Shown here in pieces: positions 58,597 through 64,000 of a stretch of 64,000 nt of DNA; within the stretch, counting starts at the first letter, position 1, and each line of letters opens with the position of its first letter. Source of the DNA: Dipteris shenzhenensis (taxonomy: Eukaryota > Polypodiophyta > Polypodiopsida > Gleicheniales); NCBI GenBank assembly GCA_047967505.1, contig CM106540.1, one strand, 5' to 3'. Position numbers and translations under genes: made by a program. The notes under the pieces were generated by a model. The model saw nothing but the letters and a program-made list of their open reading frames with translations, searched no databases and had not been told where the DNA came from.

Positions 58597-59595
58597 ACTG
58601 TTATGGATAAAATTGTCTAAGGAAAAAGGCATTAATATGTGTGTGTGTTTGTATGTGTGGCAATAGTATAATAAAATATGGTGTGCATAGGGCCCAGGGT
58701 TGAGGTGGCAGGGCATGACCATGTGCCACCCTTCCACGTAAGAGGACCCATAAGGTGTGTTGTACATAATCCATGGTAGTAATATTATAAAATGTAAGGT
58801 GGCATGGCTCCTCCATGTGCCACCCCTCTACCTAGGCTGCATTTAGTGAGATATGGCTCAAAGTCTATGGAAGAAGTAATATAAAATAGGTGGAGATGGA
58901 TAGTATATTGGGTTATTCCCTCCATATAGAATAGGCCCATGTGGGGGAGGTATAGAAGGTCCAAGAGAGCAAGTTAAATAATGGGGAAAGTAGGATGAGG
59001 TGGCAAGATTCCTTGTGACAACCCTCCACTTGTCCTCCTAGAGGTTTGAACATATTATAAAATTGGGAAGAGACCAAGGGAGTATCATAGACTTGAGATA
59101 TGGGGCTTGATTTATGAGGAAAATTGAGACAAAGGGTTGTCGCACACAATTGAGAGTGCGTAACTACCTAGTCCACATGGGAGACTTTTCCACACACACC
59201 ATGCATGTGGGAGGATGCATTAATTAAGAGAGACCCCCTCTTTTGGCTATAAAAGGAGGGGGCTATTCCTTGATGAGACACGCTCATTCTTGTAAAGCCA
59301 CCTAGCTAGTACTTTGATATTTCCCTTTCATCCTTTCTTTCAAATAAAGTATGGTCCTCTTCCCTTGATGTCTCCATCTTTACATTCCTCCTCCTATCAT
59401 GTACATGCTTCTCTTTCCCCTCTCCCTTTCCCCTTGTGTCATAGTCTCCCTCTTCATTCCCTCCCCTTCTAATTCCTTTTCCCCCCCCATGATAACATTT
59501 TGCCCTCACGATCTCCTTTCCTCTATGGCCCTCTAGCATCGCCATGCTTAGCCTCTAGCCTCTGGTCTTGATTTCTTTTCTGGTTCATAGAAATG
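58597..59595 (+). repeat. LTR, plus orientation, of the 55/58-kb family
   Basis: About 1.0 kb, inverted relative to 55241-56325. It begins TGTTATGGATAAAATTG. A TATA box (GGCTATAAAAGGAGG) lies at about 59247-59262, leaving roughly 650 bp of U3 and 330 bp of R/U5. The end is placed near GTTCA at about 59588. A gypsy internal region follows on the same strand, so this is probably its 5' LTR. Confidence 0.6.
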
Positions 59596-59712
59596 GTGTG
59601 GCTGCTGGGATCAAAATCTCCACGGCTAGTGGCAAATCTTCTGCTCGTAATGGTTGCATCTGCAAAACTATACCATCTGTGCTCATTCTAAGCTATTGCG
59701 CATGCATTCAAT

Positions 59713-59945
59713 TCGCACGTCTACTGTGTTCACCCGTGTGATAGTTTTCTAGGCTGCTGCGTCTTCTGGTCACGGACAGTTTTCTCGCTTCGCGCGTCTA
59801 CTGTGTTCACCCGTGCGACAGTTTTTTGGGCTGCTGCATCTTTTAGTCACGGATAGTTTTCTCGCTTTTGCGCGTCTACTGTGTTCACCCGCACGACAGT
59901 TTTCTAGGCTGCTACATCTTCTAGTCGCGGATAGTTCTTCTGAGT
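59713..59945. repeat. Three-copy minisatellite of about 80 bp
   Basis: Units share GCGTCTACTGTGTTCACCCG, then GACAGTTTT, GGCTGCT and GTCACGGAYAGTTTTC. They lie in the leader of the gypsy element. Confidence 0.92.
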
Positions 59946-60060
59946 TTCTACAAAAGTGTAATAGTAGATCCCGCACACCCCTCTCTCTTCTCTTCTTCTT
60001 CTTTTCCTTCTCTTTCTCTTCTCCTTCTCCTCTCCTCTCCTCTCTTTTTATTAAAGAGTA

Positions 60061-60121
60061 GGATTTGAACCCAAGACCTTCCCCTTCACAAAAGGGAGAG
60101 TTATCATTGGGCTAAGAAGTT
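60061..60121 (-). other. tRNA-derived sequence (SINE head or tRNA relic)
   Basis: On the minus strand, TTAGCCCAATGATAACTC resembles an A box and D arm. TCCCT-TTTGTGA-AGGGG forms a 5-bp anticodon stem with a 7-nt loop (anticodon TGT, Thr-like). GGGTTCAAATCC is a B box and T loop. The flanks do not form an acceptor stem, so it is a tRNA-derived relic or the head of a SINE rather than a working tRNA gene. Confidence 0.55.
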
Positions 60122-60124
60122 GGA

Positions 60125-60980
60125 AGTGATGAAAATGTAATGATTTTTGTTTATATATTGAAATCTTGGAAACTGTAACTCTCTAACTGTGGGAGTTTAC
60201 TCTTGCTGTAAAAAGCAAAAGTACTTCATTTCATGTGCTCTATTCACATCTCTTGCTAGAACGTCGATTCAAAACTTTTCCAAGTCCACTTCATGGACAC
60301 ACGCCACACGAGGAGGGTGGATATTTATGTCACTTCTCGATGCGTTTAAGGATTTGGTGCCTGGTCCTCCGCACCTTATGGCTACCAATGCACGAGATCT
60401 CTTCCTTGATCTTCATTCAACCTTCAATGGCTGATTGTCTAGTGCATTATTCAACGAGATGACAGGTGGAATGATACACCATGGATGATTCATGGTGAAG
60501 AACTACTGATACGCTGGGAGAACTTTGATTTTAATTCTACTCATTATGTGGTGATCGAACTACTTGCTGCTTCAGAGGTAATTAAAATGGTGTCCTTCAT
60601 TGAAGGGTGGGATGCTCCCCAAGCTTGGGGGGAGATTTGGCGCATTTGCTTGTTAATTCCTGTGGATAAGCTCGTCCTGAATGGTTTATTCTCAATCTCA
60701 CTACAAAGCTTTCTAGGCCTCGGCTATGGTTGGTAATGTTTTGACCAAGGAATCCATTTGTACCTAATCAATCTTTTGTGCCTCATTTCGAGCTTCAAGT
60801 TGTAGTTCTTTTTGGTCTAAAGATAAACTATCAACAAAGGATTGCAAGGTTATTTGGTGCTGAACGTTTGGCTTAAGTGTTGAATTCTCCCCACCCTCTC
60901 CTTCTACCTATCCTGGACTACCGAGAAACTTGGGATGTCTGAATTTTAGTCTTGGTGTGATGACATCTTGGATCCTTCAA
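60125..60980 (+). other. Gypsy leader region, unrecognised short ORFs
   Basis: Short plus-strand frames at 60189-60434 and 60485-60736 (for example LIRWENFDFNSTHYVVIELL) have no recognised motif. The region lies between the LTR and the RNase H ORF. Confidence 0.3.
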
Positions 60981-60981
60981 T

Positions 60982-61425
60982 GTGATGGGAGCTTACAAAC
61001 CTTCGACCAAGGCTACTGGCATGGGTGTGAAGGTCACTTCACCAGGTGGTGAGGAGTATTGTTACAGCAAGTTTGCACCTGCAAGTACTTGCAATCAAGC
61101 TGAGTACTCGGCGCTCATTTTTGGGCTACAAAAGACAAAAGAACATCATGTCAAGCAACTTGAAGTGCAAGGAGATTCTCAACTAGTGTGTGAACAAGTT
61201 AGTGGAAGGTGGAAGGTGCGGAGCAAAGGCTTGGTTCCACGACATCAACAAGCATTGGAACTTTGCAACCAATTTGAAAAGGTACAAATTCAGCATATCC
61301 CTCGAGCTCGAAATCTAGTTGCTGATTTCTTGGCACGTGAAGCTTGTACTTCAATCATGCATAACGCGAGTGGAAGCACCACCCCAACAAAGCCGCAAGC
61401 CATGAAGGAGGGTGATCATTTGTAA
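60982..61425 (+). pseudogene. Additional RNase H (aRNH-type) ORF upstream of gag
   Basis: A 147-codon frame of the single-domain RNase HI type found as an extra domain in plant Tat-like gypsy elements. It shows KPSTKATGMGVKVTSPGGEE, CNQAEYSALIFGLQ (catalytic E), EVQGDSQLVCEQVSG (catalytic D) and RARNLVADFLAREA (last catalytic D). The first catalytic Asp block, expected as FDGA at the very start, is shifted out of frame: GATGGGAGC at 60981-60989 has one extra G. The enzyme would cleave RNA in RNA/DNA hybrids. Because of the shifted start it is probably inactive. In known Tat elements this domain follows pol; here it precedes gag by about 500 bp. Confidence 0.7.
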
Positions 61426-61930
61426 GGAATGCAAAGGTTGTGGTCATCATGAAACTAAGTGTTGGGCATAATTGATACGAGTTCATCGACTTCAGAAGAT
61501 CATCAGGAAGGTCCTCAAGGACATTGCTCAAAAGAAGGATGCTAGACCGCACACCCCTTGAAGAAATAGCATGGCGACTACAAGAACTGGAAGAAGCTAA
61601 AGGTGATGTGCAAGCTCTCCAACTATTGACATTTGTCATGGCATTCTTGTTTGCCTTGATGAACAACCTCATGCAGCGTTGCGTCTCTAACCCTCGTTTG
61701 TAAAGATGGATGTGATATCATGAGGGTTGGTCCTTTTAAGATTGTCTATGTGCTATTCTATGCTGAAGATTCTTCCTAGGTAGTATTTCACAATACACTA
61801 GTCACATCCTACCCTGCCTATGTGTGCTTTATGGATGTATCTTCACCCGATTTTCAGTTCAAGCTTCCTCTTTCTATTGTTTGTCCATAGATAAGCCTCG
61901 TCTTGCCTCTCTCTTTTCCATCTTCCAAGC

Positions 61931-62734
61931 ATGGCTAACATTTCCATGTTTTGTGGATGGGTGGAAGAAAATCCAAATGAGTATCTTGTGGCCTTCAAGC
62001 ACCGTTGTGTTTCTCTCAACTTTCTTATTGAAGACAGATGGCTGTTGGTTCTTCCCACATTTCTAGAGGGTTTGGCTCAAGTGTGGTATGAGAAGCAGAC
62101 CAAAGACATTCACCAAAGCTGGCCAAGGTTGACAGCAGCAATGATTCAGTATTTTGGCAAAGAAGAGGAGCCAGAGAATGTGTACCTGCAGGTGGCAAAC
62201 TTGAAGCAGTCAGAAGGTGAGACAATGCGTTGATATGTGGATCAAGCGGCCATGCTCCTGGACTGTTTAATTGCCACACAAGAGGACAATGCCAGATTTT
62301 GAGCTGGAATGACTCAGCATGTGCTGGGCTACCTTGTAGCAGGAGCAAGTGATGAATTCTGCCTCAAGCTTAAATGGGAGAATCCAGAAACTATGGTGCT
62401 AGCACATGATATTGCTCAAAAGTTTGATTAAGTACAGTCTGACCCCACTTCAAAGAAGACGATTGTCCCTCCACAACCCCCTCAATTCTTGCAACAACCT
62501 GGGGGGTCTAACTCAGGGGCATACCCCCACCCTTCATCAGGGATGTATCCACTGCCTCCACCTCAAATGTATGGTCCTCCCTTAGATGCTTACCCTCAAC
62601 AAGGTATATACTCTCACCCTTTGCCTCGAAGATTTCACCAGCCTCGCCCACGAACCCCCCTCCTTTCTACTCCCTCAGCCCCTCCACCTAAAGAGGCCCC
62701 CCCCTGCAATAGAAACCTGGAGTTAATGACCTAG
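61931..62734 (+). pseudogene. Ty3/gypsy gag, interrupted by stops
   Basis: Capsid-like sequence starting at ATG 61931: CGWVEENPNEYLVAFKHRC, LPTFLEGLAQVWYEKQ, WPRLTAAMIQYFG and YLQVANLKQSEGETMR. In-frame TGA codons near 62231 and 62300 and a TAA near 62429 interrupt the same frame. Reading on gives YVDQAAMLLDCL, then a proline/glutamine/tyrosine-rich linker at about 62470-62700. Capsid and linker are in the normal order for a gypsy gag. Confidence 0.8.
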
Positions 62735-62763
62735 CCAAGGCCCTGAATGATCTTTGGCTTGAG

Positions 62764-63588
62764 ATGGTGGGCATCAGAAATCAAGCCAACTGCCCTCTAA
62801 GAGACCGTGCTAATGTTGTATGCTACGAGTGCCACCAGAAGGGTCATTATCGCACAGAATGCCCCAATATTTCAAGGGTGAATCTTCTAAGTGAGTCTGG
62901 CACTGAGGATTCTGATGTAGAGATCTTTGACCTCGGGAAAAGAAGTCGTACCACCTCGGACCCCTCTCCAAACCGTGGACCGGGCTGCCCTAGGAAGAAG
63001 GTGTTCTTCTCAGAGCCCTCAGGTGCTGAAATGGCAGACCCACCAACAGAGAAGACTAAAAGATCCCATAGGAGTAAGTGGTCACCCTTGGATTTTCCCA
63101 TCGGTTTGGGGCAAGAAGACTACTCGGTCATTCAGGACCTTGCTCATCGTTCTTTGAGCATCACGCTCCCTCAACTAATAACATTAAGCCCTAAGGTGAG
63201 ACGTGAGCTGCAGCAAGGGCTCTCAACAAGGAGGAACAAGAAAAAGGGAAAGGTAAGAGAGGTATCTTCTATCTCTGAAGAAATTGATCGGCACCCACAC
63301 ACAGTCGATGTCATCATAGATAATTGCCATTTCAAAAATGTGTGTGTTGATGGGGGAGCTGCATGTAATATCATGGTGCCCCAAATCATGAAGGAATTGA
63401 ATTTGAAATATACAAGGCATTCCTCCACTCAAATTAAGGTAGCAGATGGTCAACGACTCGCCACCCTGGGAGTCATTGGGGATTTGCCCATCATTGTCAA
63501 TGGGTTGACCACCACTGTCAATTTCTATGTAGTGGACATTGAAGATATAGGCAGGAGTTACCCAGCCATACTTGGAGACCATGGTTGA
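62764..63588 (+). pseudogene. Ty3/gypsy nucleocapsid knuckle and aspartic protease
   Basis: A 274-codon frame. A CCHC zinc knuckle, CYECHQKGHYRTEC, lies at about residues 20-33. After an acidic linker the retropepsin domain begins with VDVIIDNCHFKNVCVDGGAA. The active-site motif is DGGAA, a DGG form also used in plant Tat-like elements where most retropepsins have DTG/DSG. The flap and the C-terminal ILG motif follow (SYPAILGDHG). A frameshift at the end (ILGDHG-stop where ILGRPW-like is expected) separates protease from RT. Confidence 0.8.
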
Positions 63589-63614
63589 GAAAGAGTGATG
63601 CAGTCAGCTATTAG

Positions 63615-64000
63615 AAGACAGGACACATGTCTTTTGGTGCTTCTAAGGAGAAGATCCTGGTGCAACCCATTGCCACGGAACCAGAAGAAGAAGAGGAGCA
63701 AGACAGTGATACTCTCTCATCCTTGGTGTTTGAATCAATGGAAGAATCAGACGGGGGGGAGGAATTCTTAGAGGAGGAAGTTTACATGATGGGGGTGTCT
63801 CCAACCTCGCCTTCTACAGAAAAGGTAACAGCTAGTCCTCAACAGCTTGAATCTATGCTTTCCCTAGACCTCACTCCAAGTGAGAAAGATGAATTCCTAG
63901 AAATGTTCAAAGATTTCCCTGACCTTTTTGCAACTAGCTACCACCACCTTCACCATGTGACTGCCACAGAGCACAAGATAGAGCTGAAGCCTGATGCAAA
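63615..64000 (+). pseudogene. Start of Ty3/gypsy reverse transcriptase, cut by the window end
   Basis: An open frame from 63615 to the window end. After an acidic linker (EPEEEEEQDSD) it reads SEKDEFLEMFKDFPDLFATS and ATEHKIELKPDAK, the standard lead-in to gypsy RT (DLFA.SY...EHKI.L). It continues beyond 64000. Relative to the protease frame it is shifted. Confidence 0.8.

Overview
The window looks like nuclear DNA of a land plant with a large, repeat-rich genome. A gymnosperm fits best (long, old, heavily mutated retroelements, very few genes), but the sequence does not name the species. The evidence is GT-AG introns, an abscisic-acid receptor of the PYR/PYL family, and plant-type LINE, Ty1/copia, Ty3/gypsy and hAT remnants. 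Roughly 60 kb of the 64 kb is intergenic or transposon-derived. Only three loci look gene-like: a protein kinase ORF (14351-15724), a four-exon transposase-like gene (16087-21053), and an intact PYL receptor (34992-35684, minus).

Layout. 0.1-4.9 kb: a decayed LINE interrupted by a 1.3 kb AT-rich insertion. 5.6-6.1 kb: a solo-LTR-like repeat. 10.2-11.7 kb: adjacent LRR-receptor and PPR fragments, both minus. 12.6-14.2 kb: sixteen copies of a 98-bp satellite. 14.35-21.05 kb: the kinase ORF and the transposase-like gene in tandem on the plus strand, followed by a 276-bp tandem duplication. 22.4-24.8 kb: a gypsy wreck. 25.5-30.5 kb: copia and LINE scraps and three copies of a CT-tailed repeat. 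30.5-31.5 kb: minisatellite and a 258-bp tandem repeat. 35-36.4 kb: the PYL gene with a purine-rich (plus strand) leader. 41.5-42.3 kb: a long CA/CATG simple-sequence tract. 44.4-48.7 kb: LTR, gypsy and copia fragments. 48.7-55.2 kb: a dead hAT transposon and a second copy of its 5' part. 55.2-64 kb: two LTRs of one family in opposite orientation, a large fold-back, then a Tat-like Ty3/gypsy element (RNase H ORF, gag, zinc knuckle, protease, start of RT) that runs off the window.

The strongest candidate for an undescribed system is the 12.6-21.9 kb block. It combines a satellite array, a kinase with HND and DWG catalytic motifs, and, about 360 bp downstream on the same strand, a 1,464-codon transposase-like gene. 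I rebuilt that gene from in-phase GT-AG introns. It has a C2H2/BED-like finger, a D...D...E core that resembles P-element/THAP9/Kolobok transposases, and an extra C-terminal domain. One in-frame TGA interrupts it. A second candidate is a cellular-type RNase H ORF lying between an LTR and gag of a gypsy element. All family assignments come from reading motifs by eye; no database search was run.
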